Below, piece by piece: positions 51,820 to 60,040 of a stretch of DNA of 64,000 nt. The stretch's first letter is position 1. Every line of letters begins with the position of its first letter. Location: NCBI RefSeq assembly GCF_000297095.1, contig NZ_AEEA01000048.1, forward strand, positions 22,772 through 86,771, written 5' to 3'. This stretch comes from Treponema primitia ZAS-1. GTDB taxonomy: Bacteria; Spirochaetota; Spirochaetia; Treponematales; Breznakiellaceae. The translations under genes were made by a program, and so were the position numbers. Under the pieces are notes generated by a model that ran no database searches, was not told where the DNA came from, and saw only the letters and a list, made by a program, of their open reading frames with translations.

Positions 51820-52272
51820 GGGCGCTGGTTAAGTTATTACAGGAAACAAGGCTGTTTTAGTTTACGGAACTACCCTTTTCTTCATTTATCATTTTGGTCA
51901 AAAGGATTCTGTCATTCCCGTTCACCAGTCCTTGGCGTATCTTTTTGAGCAGCAGGCTCCCGGTTGGTTTGGTCAGCCTCAGGGTACGCGAAAATTCCAG
52001 GGGTGTAATATCCGGACTGCGGTTATACAAGGCCACCGCTGCAAACCACTTTTCCAGAGGGATACGGCTCTTGTGCATGAGGGTCCCTGCGCTTAAGGAA
52101 AGCTGATATCCGCAGCCTGAACATTCGTACTGATTCCGCTTTTGCACAGGATAGTAAGCCGTGCCGCCGCAGCGGGGGCATATAAACCCCCTGGGCCAGC
52201 GTATCCTGAAAAGCTGTTCATCATAGTCCATACAGGTCAGTATACCAACCTGTAATAACTTAACCAAGCCCC
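51820..52272. mobile_element. Miniature IS1595-type element
   Basis: Inverted repeats at 51820-51843 and 52249-52272 bound the element; the inner 17 bp (GGTTAAGTTATTACAGG) are identical and the outer 7 differ at two positions. The only content is a shortened transposase lacking the catalytic domain. No 8-bp target duplication is visible, so the insertion is old or the flanks have changed. Confidence 0.65.
51857..52231 (-). CDS. Truncated IS1595-family transposase (zinc ribbon only)
   Basis: A 124-residue product. It keeps the N-terminal zinc ribbon (CPRCGGTAYYPVQKRNQYEC, CSGCGY) and the adjacent helical domain (KWFAAVALYNRSPDITPLEF), which together bind the element ends in full-length proteins. 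The DDE/DDN ISXO2-type catalytic domain that should follow is missing; the frame stops at a TAA inside the element. I start at MDYDEQLF, which lies inside the inverted repeats. It cannot cut DNA itself but might bind ends and be mobilised in trans by a full-length relative. Confidence 0.75.
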   Translation of the reverse strand: MDYDEQLFRIRWPRGFICPRCGGTAYYPVQKRNQYECSGCGYQLSLSAGTLMHKSRIPLEKWFAAVALYNRSPDITPLEFSRTLRLTKPTGSLLLKKIRQGLVNGNDRILLTKMINEEKGSSVN

Positions 52273-52360
52273 CACAGTCTTGGCGTCTGCGGAGATTCTT
52301 TGTAGTGATCATATTTTGCCTATGACCTCTAATGAAATTCGTGCATCTCAATTTAAACCT

Positions 52361-52584
52361 TCAGTGTATCATATTTTCAAAAAAGTCAAAGAAGTCGATG
52401 TTAGCCTCAGCAAGCTCCGCTTCCATTGCCCGTTCTATCAGGGCTTTACTCAGCTGCTTGATGATCCCTTCTTGCCCCATCATGTCTTCAGGGCCTTTGT
52501 AATCCTTTAGGATCTCATCCAGCAATTCTTTCGAAAAGGCCATACTTACTCCTTTGGGTAGTATAGCCGTTTACACATTATTTT
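52361..52584 (-). mobile_element. IS256-family remnant
   Basis: The first 45 codons of an IS256 transposase (MAFSKELLDEILKDYKG, then QEGIIKQLSKALIERAMEAEL) with an AAAGGAG ribosome binding site are followed by unrelated residues (ANIDFFDFFENMIH) and a stop at 52361. The outer end resembles an IS256 terminus (TGTAAAAATAATGTGTAAAC on the minus strand) and abuts a broken DUF4116 gene. The catalytic part is gone. Confidence 0.7.
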
Positions 52585-52989
52585 TACAGGCTCGTCAAAG
52601 AGGATGGCCATGCGCTGCAATTTGTACCGGAACCCATGCGGAGTCAGGATTTATATTGGCTGCCTATCAGGAATCGATTTGCATCATTCGTGTTGAAAAC
52701 CATTCCTGAAGAATTCAAAACAAGGGAATTCTATCTTACTGCCATTGAATACGATACAAGGGTCTTTCGGAGGGTACCGGACGCACTCAGGGGTGATCCC
52801 GGTTTCTACACCGCCGCAATACAGAGAGATCCGAATGTATTGGTTTTTATTCCGGATACATTGCTAACACCGGAACTGTGTTTATCCGCTGCTTTAAACA
52901 ATTTTGAAGCACTCTTGTATATACCCGAAAAAATAAAAACATCTGAATTCTATCTTGCCCTTTGCAGGGCCGGGGGAAAATGTCAATGA
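52585..52989 (+). pseudogene. 5'-truncated DUF4116 gene
   Basis: About 134 codons of DUF4116 repeats, starting mid-repeat (VKEDGHALQFVPEPMR) exactly at the IS256 end. Later units include FKTREFYLTAIEYD and LTPELCLSAALNNFEALLYI. It ends with a short unrelated tail (CRAGGKCQ). It is on the opposite strand to the three other DUF4116 genes. The IS256 insertion removed or separated its 5' part. Confidence 0.8.
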
Positions 52990-53672
52990 TACTTTGTTAT
53001 TTGAGGACCCTGCGATGTTATTCCGCCTGTCTGTCGATGCAGGGAGATGCTATTTCCCGCATCGCGCCCTTTATCGTAATTTGATTGATCAATAGAAAAC
53101 TTAACGGTTCTTCTCGTGGGAACAATAAGCGCCAGGGTATTTTCGACATAATCACAGGCTTGCAAATACCGGCGTTCTCTTTGGCTGATCCATGATTCAT
53201 CGGTATCCATGTTATTGAGTTTCTCAATAACAGTCCGGGAAGCGCCTTTACAGAAAGCATCCCGGCTGCTGCGTCCGCCTACCGCCATAGACAGCCGCTG
53301 TATTGCTTCTTTGAGGTAAACAAACATTTCATTTGCAACCGTTGCATAAACTTCATCACCAATAAACTGAATAGAAAAGGTATAATAGCTGGAGACATCA
53401 TCTTCATAAATTAAATTTTGATTCCGCCTCATGACTACACCGTATAAATCTGCAACCGTAAGTGCAAGGCTTTGCTGCCACAATGGAATATTTCTTTTTG
53501 TGGGGATATCGAAGGATGCCATAAAATCTCCGGCGGATATGCTGTATTCACTCATCAACAGTTGTGCTTTTTCCGCCGCTATTGCCGCCTCGTTAATCGA
53601 AGTGGATTCGGACATCGCAAAGAGTTTTCGTATTTTCTCTATAACCTTATCTTTTTCGGTTAATTCAGGCAT
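52983..53672 (-). CDS. DUF2786 family protein
   Basis: A 229-residue protein with an N-terminal DUF2786 domain (KVIEKIRKLFAMSESTSINEA, then AEKAQLLMSEYSI) followed by a conserved C-terminal region of the DUF7168 type (IQFIGDEVYATVANEMFVYL, then SRDAFCKGASRTVIEKL). Such proteins are widespread in phages and mobile regions, and their role is not known. No ribosome binding site is obvious. It ends inside the tail of the DUF4116 pseudogene. It is the last accessory-type gene before azlD. Confidence 0.8.
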   Translation of the reverse strand: MPELTEKDKVIEKIRKLFAMSESTSINEAAIAAEKAQLLMSEYSISAGDFMASFDIPTKRNIPLWQQSLALTVADLYGVVMRRNQNLIYEDDVSSYYTFSIQFIGDEVYATVANEMFVYLKEAIQRLSMAVGGRSSRDAFCKGASRTVIEKLNNMDTDESWISQRERRYLQACDYVENTLALIVPTRRTVKFSIDQSNYDKGRDAGNSISLHRQTGGITSQGPQITKYH

Positions 53673-53700
53673 TTCTGCGCTCCAGCCACTTCCTATCCCC

Positions 53701-54024
53701 TCACATAACTCTGCTCAGGACCATATACACCGCGGTTCCGCCAATAATACTGATCAGGGGGTTCCGCTTCCACAGGTGCACCAGGGCGGTGAAGGCGGAA
53801 GCTATCAGCACCGGGATGCTTATGTGGATGTTGTCTTTGATGGGTCCGCTTATGGCGTTGAACGCCAGTACGGTCATGGCCACGGGGGGAGCAGTTTTTT
53901 CCACCAGGGATAGGAAGGTCTCCGATGTCTTTTTTCGGAAGAACAGGAAAGGGAACACCCGGCAGAAAAAAATTACCGCCCCCATGACGAAGGTCATAAC
54001 AAGGGCCTGGGTGACGCTAACCAT
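53701..54024 (-). CDS. azlD: AzlD-like branched-chain amino acid transport subunit
   Basis: A 107-residue membrane protein with about four hydrophobic helices (ALVMTFVMGAVIFFCRVFPF first, then PPVAMTVLAFNAISGPI). AzlD is the small partner of AzlC in export of branched-chain amino acids or their analogues. Its 5' end overlaps azlC by 8 bp, as usual for the pair. Length is typical. Confidence 0.88.
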   Translation of the reverse strand: MVSVTQALVMTFVMGAVIFFCRVFPFLFFRKKTSETFLSLVEKTAPPVAMTVLAFNAISGPIKDNIHISIPVLIASAFTALVHLWKRNPLISIIGGTAVYMVLSRVM

Positions 54025-54751
54025 TTCCGGCCTCCGTTCCTGTACCGGCTTCTACGGGGCGCTTCCCCGTCAGCAGTTGTACGGTAACCAGGGCAATCAC
54101 CATGGCCGAGAGCAGGGAGAGCCGGGAGGGCAGAAATGCTACGCCCAGGATCGCCGCCAGGGCGGAAATGATAAAGGGCTTGGGACGCTTTACCCGGAGT
54201 ATCTGTTCGATCATGAGAACGATAAACAGGGCGGTTAGGGCAAAGCTGATCCCCTCCATGCTGAAGGGGATGAGGGTTCCCAGCAAAGCGCCGATCACCG
54301 CGCCGAAGGTCCAGTATGCATGATCCAGGAGGGCCACCAGGAACATAAAGCGGCTTTTCGCTCTGGGGTCCTGGTTTTTATCTTCAGGCAGGGAAGAGAG
54401 GAGGGCGAAGGTTTCATCCGTTAGGGCAAAGATGAGATAGAACTTATAGGGGCCGGCGGCATTGAACCGTTTGAACATGGTGAGACCGTAGGCTATGTGC
54501 CGGGCGTTGACCACCAGCTGTACCAGGGCTGCCTCAAGAAGACCTGCCCCGGCGGCAAAGAGGCCCACGGCGATATACTGACCGGCCCCGGCGTACATCA
54601 CCACGCTCATGATCAGGCTGAGCCACCAGGGGTAACCGGCGTCTACCAGGAGGAGGCCGGCGGCTATTCCGATGGCGAGGTAACCCAGAAGGACCGGAAA
54701 GGAGTATTTGACGGCGCTGATGAATAATCCCTTGTTGTTTTGCACATTCAT
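54017..54751 (-). CDS. azlC: AzlC-like branched-chain amino acid permease
   Basis: A 244-residue integral membrane protein (about 7-8 helices) with the AzlC signatures YSFPVLLGYLAIGIAAGLLL, MYAGAGQYIAVGLF and NARHIAYGLTMFKRF. With AzlD it likely exports leucine, isoleucine or valine. I start at MNVQNNKG because the longer open frame upstream overlaps the divergent AMMECR1 gene. No further gene is in the unit. Transcription would begin in the 40 bp separating it from the AMMECR1 gene. Confidence 0.9.
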   Translation of the reverse strand: MNVQNNKGLFISAVKYSFPVLLGYLAIGIAAGLLLVDAGYPWWLSLIMSVVMYAGAGQYIAVGLFAAGAGLLEAALVQLVVNARHIAYGLTMFKRFNAAGPYKFYLIFALTDETFALLSSLPEDKNQDPRAKSRFMFLVALLDHAYWTFGAVIGALLGTLIPFSMEGISFALTALFIVLMIEQILRVKRPKPFIISALAAILGVAFLPSRLSLLSAMVIALVTVQLLTGKRPVEAGTGTEAGNG

Positions 54752-54791
54752 GGTTGTTCTCAAATTTGTGTATCCATGATACACTGTATTT

Positions 54792-55370
54792 ATGGATTTT
54801 ACCATAAATTCCAAAGAACGGAAGGCCCTCTTGGCGGACGCCCGGGAAAGCATCGCCGCCAGGCTGGAAAACCGGCGGCCCGAATATTCGCGGGATCCGG
54901 AACTGCAGCGGTCAATCGAAAGCGGAAATTCGGCGCTGCTCCGGCCCTGCGGGGCCTTTGTAACCCTCCGTAAGGCGGGAAGTCTCCGGGGCTGTATAGG
55001 CAGGATGGCATCCCCGGACCCCTTGGAAAAAACCGTCCGTACCATGGCTTGCGAAGCGGCCTTTGGAGATCCCCGGTTTCCACCCCTTGCCCGGGACGAA
55101 TGGCCCGCCTGTGGTATCGAAATCTCCGCCCTCTCCCCCATGGAGGTCTGCGCCGATCCCCGGCAGGTGGTGGTGGGTGTCCACGGGCTTCACCTCACCC
55201 TGAGGGGCCGGTCCGGGGTACTGCTTCCCCAGGTGCCGGTGGAGCAGGGATGGAACCTGGATGAATATCTGGATTATATTTGTGTTAAAGCGGGTCTTCC
55301 TCCCGGTTCCTGCGAGAACCCGGAAGCGAAGCTGCTAACCTTTACAGCGATAGTGTTCGGAGAGGATTAA
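54792..55370 (+). CDS. AMMECR1-domain protein
   Basis: A 192-residue AMMECR1-family protein. The family core LRGCIGRM (around residue 71) and the FGDPRFPPLARDE segment are present, as are EISALSPME and VEQGWNLDEYLDYIC. In bacteria it is often part of the AmmeMemoRadiSam set with a Memo-like protein and a radical SAM protein, suggested to modify a biomolecule; neither partner is next to it here. It precedes a TrpR-family gene by 2 bp, so they share a transcript. Confidence 0.9.
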   Translation: MDFTINSKERKALLADARESIAARLENRRPEYSRDPELQRSIESGNSALLRPCGAFVTLRKAGSLRGCIGRMASPDPLEKTVRTMACEAAFGDPRFPPLARDEWPACGIEISALSPMEVCADPRQVVVGVHGLHLTLRGRSGVLLPQVPVEQGWNLDEYLDYICVKAGLPPGSCENPEAKLLTFTAIVFGED

Positions 55371-55372
55371 GT

Positions 55373-55669
55373 ATGAATATAGACGATCCCAGGGTTGGAG
55401 AAAATCTCGGAGAATTATCACGGACCCTTGCGAATACCGGGGAACCGGAACTTATCGAATCCTTTCTCCGCTGCCTCCTGACCCCTGCGGAAACGGCGGA
55501 TATCGCCGCCCGGTGGGCCCTGGTCAAAGCCCTGGACGCGGGGCTTCCCCAGCGGGAGATTGCGAAAAACCTGGGGCTTTCGCTCTGCAAGATAACCAGG
55601 GGTTCCAGGGAATTAAAAAAAGACAATTCCGCATTCCGGCGTATCCTGGAAATGGCGAAGAAAGGCTAG
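55373..55669 (+). CDS. TrpR/YerC-family DNA-binding regulator
   Basis: A 98-residue helical protein of the Trp-repressor superfamily. The HTH is AGLPQREIAKNLGLSLCKIT with the conserved TRGSRELKK after it; helices A-C precede. Whether it binds tryptophan cannot be judged; a YerC-like role is also possible. It begins 2 bp after the AMMECR1 gene and overlaps the convergent LysR gene by 4 bp. Length matches the family. Confidence 0.88.
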   Translation: MNIDDPRVGENLGELSRTLANTGEPELIESFLRCLLTPAETADIAARWALVKALDAGLPQREIAKNLGLSLCKITRGSRELKKDNSAFRRILEMAKKG

Positions 55670-56604
55670 GTATAGATCTTTGAGGAGACCTTGTTTTTCG
55701 CTTCAAATATCTTATCGATAAATTTTTTTTCAAGCTCCGAGAGAGTGTAGCCCCGGTGGTAGATGAGGATATCCTTATAATGGTTGTTTTCTATCTTGCA
55801 TTTCCGGAGTATTAACCCATACCGGTCAAGCAGATTATCGGGAAGCGGAGAGGTCCACATGATTATTTTGGGGATGGTACTGAGAAGATCAAACTCGTTG
55901 TACCGTTCGTACAGATAGATTCGCTTTTGCGATTCCATATCAGGGCTTGAACGGTAAATATCCAGGGTGTCGATATAGGGGACCATGATATCCCCATCGA
56001 TAATTTCAGTATACGGGGCCAGGTCCTGAACCGTTATGGCGGGGACCTTTGCCAGTTCGTGGTTTTTGGACATGGAAACAACAAACTCAAACTCCCATAT
56101 TTTATCGTAACCCATGTTTTTATCCTTCAGGTAATCAAGAAAATATTTTTCATGAATGGTCTGATACCGGATAATTCCCAGGGCAAACACCTTATCTTCA
56201 AGGCTGTTTATGGTCTGCATGGAATTGGTTTCCTGAAGATTAATATCAATGCTTTTATCATGATCCAGTTCGGAAACAAAATTCGTAAATCCTTCGGCAA
56301 TATAGCTGCTCCGGGGTATGGAGATACTTAAACGCTGCCGTACCTTGTTGTTTGTATCGGATAGATCGGAAATCCTTTCCATCTGGTCAAGGATCTTCCG
56401 GGCATATACCAGGAACTGGGCGCCCTTTTTTGTGGGGATTACCCCCTTTGTACTCCGTGCAAACAGGGGAAACCCTATGGAATCTTCCAGCTCCTTTACG
56501 TGTTTGCTTAAGTTAGGCTGGGCCATATGAAGGCTTTCCGCCGCCTTTGTAATAGACCCGGTACGTTCAATTTCAAGGGCATAGTTAAAATAGAGGGTAT
56601 TCAT
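55666..56604 (-). CDS. LysR-family transcriptional regulator
   Basis: A 312-residue regulator. The N-terminal winged helix (TGSITKAAESLHMAQPNLSK) is classic LysR, and the rest is the two-lobed effector domain with a hinge near residue 90. The start is the ATG with GGAAGGAAT before it, seven codons inside the longest frame. It is divergent from alanine dehydrogenase, 198 bp away, so control of that gene, with alanine or pyruvate as possible signals, is a reasonable inference. The effector is not known. Confidence 0.9.
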   Translation of the reverse strand: MNTLYFNYALEIERTGSITKAAESLHMAQPNLSKHVKELEDSIGFPLFARSTKGVIPTKKGAQFLVYARKILDQMERISDLSDTNNKVRQRLSISIPRSSYIAEGFTNFVSELDHDKSIDINLQETNSMQTINSLEDKVFALGIIRYQTIHEKYFLDYLKDKNMGYDKIWEFEFVVSMSKNHELAKVPAITVQDLAPYTEIIDGDIMVPYIDTLDIYRSSPDMESQKRIYLYERYNEFDLLSTIPKIIMWTSPLPDNLLDRYGLILRKCKIENNHYKDILIYHRGYTLSELEKKFIDKIFEAKNKVSSKIYT

Positions 56605-56730
56605 ATTCCTTCCTTCCCCGGGCATATTATTTCATATATATGGATATACATCAACTGATATAAAAGAAGCGAAATTTCAAAAGAAACCTGGAAAAAAATC
56701 ATGATCAATCCGGTTTTAAAAGCTTTTTTA

Positions 56731-56760
56731 TTGTGTTTCCTCCCAAGGCTATTTTATAGT
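56731..56760 (+). promoter_or_regulatory. Probable promoter of alanine dehydrogenase
   Basis: TTGTGT and TATAGT are 18 bp apart, about 43 bp before the ald ATG. The wider intergenic stretch between LysR and ald holds T-rich and A-rich tracts and is the likely LysR binding region. Confidence 0.5.
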
Positions 56761-56802
56761 TATAGTATAAATTGACAGATAAAATTCCAGGAGGAGCAAA
56801 AA

Positions 56803-57915
56803 ATGAATATTGGTTGTGTAAAGGAAATTAAGAACAATGAGTTTCGTGTCGGTCTGACCCCGGATAATGTTAAATCCTATATCAGTGAGGGCCATGAGGT
56901 GCTCATCGAAAAGGACGCCGGTCTCGGTTCCGGATTCCGTGACGAGGAGTATATACGGGCCGGGGTGAAAATGATCGCTTCCGCCGACGTCATTTGGAAA
57001 TCCAGCGATATGATCGTCAAGGTGAAGGAACCCCTGGAGGAGGAATTCAAATATTTCAGAAAGAACCTTATCCTCTTTACCTATCTGCACCTTGCGGCGG
57101 ACAAGCCGCTCACCGATGCTATGCTCAAATCCGGGATTCGCGGGGTGGCCTATGAAACCCTGATAGAAAAGAACGGAACCATTCCCCTGCTGGCGCCTAT
57201 GAGCCAAATCGCCGGCCGCCTGAGTATACAGGAGGGGGCGAAATACCTGGAGAAGCCCTTCGGCGGTTCCGGAAAGCTGCTCGCCGGTGTACCGGGTACA
57301 CCTAAGGCGAAGGTCATGATTCTGGGCGCCGGTGTTGTGGGCGCCAACGCCTGTAGGCTTGCCTGCGGTATGGGCGCGGATGTCACCATCATGGATATCA
57401 ACCTGGAACGGCTTGCCTATCTTGACGATATTTACGGCGACCGGATCCAGACCCTCTACAGTACCCCGGGTACCATTGAGGAAACCATGGCTTCTTCGGA
57501 TCTGGTGGTGGGTTGTATATTGATTCCCGGAAAGGCGGCGCCGAAGATGATTAAGCGGGCCTATCTTAAAAACATGAGCCCCAACAGTCTTATTGTTGAC
57601 GTTGCGGTGGATCAGGGCGGCTGTGCGGAAACCACCAAGGTTACCTACCACGATAACCCGACCTTTGTGGTGGATGATATTCTCCACTATTGCGTGGGAA
57701 ATATGCCCGGCGCGGTTCCGAGAACTTCGACCGTCGCCCTTACCAACGCAACCATCAAGTATGGGCTGCAGATTGCCGCCCATGGGCTTGAGGGGGCCTG
57801 CAAAAAAAATCCGGTGATCTATTCCGCCATTAATACCTATGATGGGGAATGTACCTGTGAAAATGTGGCGGTGGGATATTCCCTGCCCTACAAAAACATT
57901 AAGGATACGTTTTAA
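56803..57915 (+). CDS. ald: Alanine dehydrogenase
   Basis: A 370-residue NAD-dependent enzyme that interconverts L-alanine and pyruvate plus ammonia. The N-terminal IGCVKEIKNNEFRVGLTP, the catalytic region FTYLHLAADKPLTDAM, and the Rossmann fold VMILGAGVVGANACRLA match the family, as does VDQGGCAETTK. The ATG has GGAGGAG seven bases upstream. The divergent LysR gene is its probable regulator. The length is normal and no key residue seems lost. Confidence 0.96.
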   Translation: MNIGCVKEIKNNEFRVGLTPDNVKSYISEGHEVLIEKDAGLGSGFRDEEYIRAGVKMIASADVIWKSSDMIVKVKEPLEEEFKYFRKNLILFTYLHLAADKPLTDAMLKSGIRGVAYETLIEKNGTIPLLAPMSQIAGRLSIQEGAKYLEKPFGGSGKLLAGVPGTPKAKVMILGAGVVGANACRLACGMGADVTIMDINLERLAYLDDIYGDRIQTLYSTPGTIEETMASSDLVVGCILIPGKAAPKMIKRAYLKNMSPNSLIVDVAVDQGGCAETTKVTYHDNPTFVVDDILHYCVGNMPGAVPRTSTVALTNATIKYGLQIAAHGLEGACKKNPVIYSAINTYDGECTCENVAVGYSLPYKNIKDTF

Positions 57916-57917
57916 GG

Positions 57918-58604
57918 TTAGTACCGCAGGGCCAGGAGTTCCCACAGTTCCGCCGGATCATCTATGATCCGGTCGGCGCCGGCGGCTTCCAGGATAGCCC
58001 TGCCGCGGAAGCCCCAGCTTACCCCCAGGAAGCTGCATTCTGCGGCCAGGGCGGTGGCCACATCCACCTCCGAATCGCCTACGAACAGAGTTTCCCGGGG
58101 GCTTGAATCGAGCTCCGTAATAAGCTCCCAGGCGGCGGTGGGGTCCGGCTTTCGGGGAACCCCCGGCCGCTCTCCCAGGACCATATCAAAAGTATAGCGG
58201 GGGAAGAGCTTCCCAATTACCAATTGGGTTATGGAATCCGCCTTGTTGGACAGGACGGCGGTCTTAATTGCGGACCTTCTATCCGATCTTCCCCGCAGCT
58301 CCGCCGCCAGTTCCGGTATTCCCGGATAGGGCCGTGAAAGATCCGCCGGGTGGTCCGTATAATAGGCTATGGCGCTGCGGTATACGGTATCCACGGTTTT
58401 TTCGTCACAGGCCGAGGGCGGCAGGGCTTTAGCGGCCAGGTTTCTCAGGCCGTTGCCGACAATTTTAGCATAACTTTCCCGGGTGAGGGCGGGGAACCCC
58501 CCTTCTTCCAGGGCATGGTTCATGGACGCGGCAATATCGCCGATGGTATCTACCAGGGTACCATCCAGATCAAATAGTATACACTTAAATCTCATACCTT
58601 CCAT
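57918..58604 (-). CDS. Phosphoglycolate phosphatase-like HAD hydrolase
   Basis: A 228-residue HAD phosphatase. Motif I FDLDGTLVDT is at residue 11, a helical cap follows, then motif II AVLSNKAD, the lysine region ERPGVPRKPDP and motif IV FVGDSEVDVATA. It removes phosphate from small molecules such as 2-phosphoglycolate. The first ATG is used; a second ATG three codons in has a GGAAGG only one base away. It is convergent with ald, 2 bp apart. Confidence 0.9.
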   Translation of the reverse strand: MEGMRFKCILFDLDGTLVDTIGDIAASMNHALEEGGFPALTRESYAKIVGNGLRNLAAKALPPSACDEKTVDTVYRSAIAYYTDHPADLSRPYPGIPELAAELRGRSDRRSAIKTAVLSNKADSITQLVIGKLFPRYTFDMVLGERPGVPRKPDPTAAWELITELDSSPRETLFVGDSEVDVATALAAECSFLGVSWGFRGRAILEAAGADRIIDDPAELWELLALRY

Positions 58605-58618
58605 TGTACCGTACTACA

Positions 58619-58647
58619 TTGAATAAGAAAAGCGATTATGGTAGACT
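58619..58647 (+). promoter_or_regulatory. Promoter of second MATE gene
   Basis: TTGAAT and TAGACT are 17 bp apart, ending 20 bp before the MATE ATG at MTKNLTVG. This supports the shorter start over the longer open frame. Confidence 0.5.
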
Positions 58648-58666
58648 ATGGGTGTACATACAAATT

Positions 58667-60037
58667 ATGACTAAAAACCTTACCGTAGGCAACCCAGCCT
58701 TACTTATTGTTTCCTTCACCATTCCCCTGCTTATCGGAAATCTTTTCCAGCAGTTCTACAGTATGGCGGACACCTTCATTGTGGGGCGTACCATCGGGGT
58801 GGCTGCTCTGGCGGCGGTAGGCTGTACCGGAAGCCTCAGCTTCCTGTTCCTTGGCTTTGTCATGGGGTTTACCTCCGGGACCGCGATTATTACCGCACAG
58901 CGTTTCGGCGCCGGGGATGAGAAGGGGGTGCGCCGGAGCTTTGCGGCAAGCATAGTTCTCAGTATCATCATGGCGTTGATATTAACCGTGGTGAGCGTGA
59001 TCTTTACCCGCTCTATTTTGAAGCTTCTCCGCACTCCGGCGGAGATTTTTGACGGCGCCTATAGGTACATCATCATCATATTCTGGGGTACCGCGGTGTT
59101 GATGATGTTCAACCTCCTCTCCAATGTAATGCGGGCCGTGGGGGATAGCCGGACCCCCCTGGTTTGTCTGGTAATTGCCTCTGTTGTCAATATTATCCTG
59201 GATTATATTTTTATCCTGGTCTTCCATACCGGGGTGGAGGGGGCGGCCTATGCCACGGTTATCGCCCAGTTTGTTTCCTGCATTTTTTGCGCTTTGGTGA
59301 TTGTCAAAAGACTTCCCATCCTCAAGATCCGTAAGGAGGACTGGAAAATTGATAAGGCGGATATGGCGGAACATATCCGGGTGGCCATGCCCATGGGCTT
59401 CCAGATGAGTATCATTGCTATCGGGGTGGTGGTGCTTCAGTTCGCCCTGAATAAGCTGGGAACCACCGCGGTGGCGGCCTTTACAGCGGCCCAGAAGATA
59501 GACATGGTGGCGACTTTGCCCATGATGTCCTTTGGGGTTACCATGGCAACCTTTACAGCCCAGAATTACGGGGCCCGCAAATTCGACCGTATCCGCGCCG
59601 GGATAATCCAGAGTTCTATCATCTCCGGCGCCTTTAGCATAATCATGGGGATCACCTTTTTCCTTACCGGCCGCCAGCTGTCGGCGATCTTTATCGGTTC
59701 GGATCCTAACGCAGTCGCCCTGTCCTACACCTATCTTCGAATAAACGGCGCCTGTTATATTTTGTTATCCTTTCTGTTTATTTTCCGGCAGACCCTTCAG
59801 GGGCTGGGCAACAGCCTTATCCCCACGGTGGCGGGAATTATGGAACTGGTGATGCGTACCCTGGCAGCGATTCTCCTGCCGGCCTTTTTCAGTTTTGTCG
59901 GGCTCTGCTTCGCCGGCCCCCTGGCGTGGCTGGGCGCCTGTGTGCCCCTGACCATAGCGCTCGCCCTGACCATGAAAAAGCTTCTGAGGAAATCCATGGC
60001 GGAACGGAAACAGCTTAGCTACCATCGCATTAACTAG
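58667..60037 (+). CDS. MATE family efflux transporter
   Basis: A 456-residue exporter with about 12 membrane helices. It has the FQQFYSMADTFIVGRTIG loop of helix 1-2 and the TAQNYGARKFDRIRAG loop of the second half. Its sequence is distinct from the first MATE gene in the window, which has a longer N-terminal tail. The substrate is unknown; cationic drugs or organic cations are usual for the family. The start was chosen because the preceding 21 codons overlap a good promoter. Convergent with aroE, 3 bp apart. Confidence 0.92.
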   Translation: MTKNLTVGNPALLIVSFTIPLLIGNLFQQFYSMADTFIVGRTIGVAALAAVGCTGSLSFLFLGFVMGFTSGTAIITAQRFGAGDEKGVRRSFAASIVLSIIMALILTVVSVIFTRSILKLLRTPAEIFDGAYRYIIIIFWGTAVLMMFNLLSNVMRAVGDSRTPLVCLVIASVVNIILDYIFILVFHTGVEGAAYATVIAQFVSCIFCALVIVKRLPILKIRKEDWKIDKADMAEHIRVAMPMGFQMSIIAIGVVVLQFALNKLGTTAVAAFTAAQKIDMVATLPMMSFGVTMATFTAQNYGARKFDRIRAGIIQSSIISGAFSIIMGITFFLTGRQLSAIFIGSDPNAVALSYTYLRINGACYILLSFLFIFRQTLQGLGNSLIPTVAGIMELVMRTLAAILLPAFFSFVGLCFAGPLAWLGACVPLTIALALTMKKLLRKSMAERKQLSYHRIN

Positions 60038-60040
60038 ATT

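Noticed and set aside
52323..52337. A sixth WYL-type palindrome (TGACCTCTAATGAAA)
   Set aside because: Only one arm matches and no -10 box lies 12 bp away; it may be an eroded site but cannot be supported.
54752..55141. A 130-codon N-terminal extension of azlC
   Set aside because: It overlaps the divergent AMMECR1 gene and is basic and low-complexity; the family start is MNVQNNKG.
56749..57945. A 398-codon open frame antisense to alanine dehydrogenase
   Set aside because: The plus-strand gene is a certain Ald with all motifs; the antisense product is low-complexity and His/Gly-rich.
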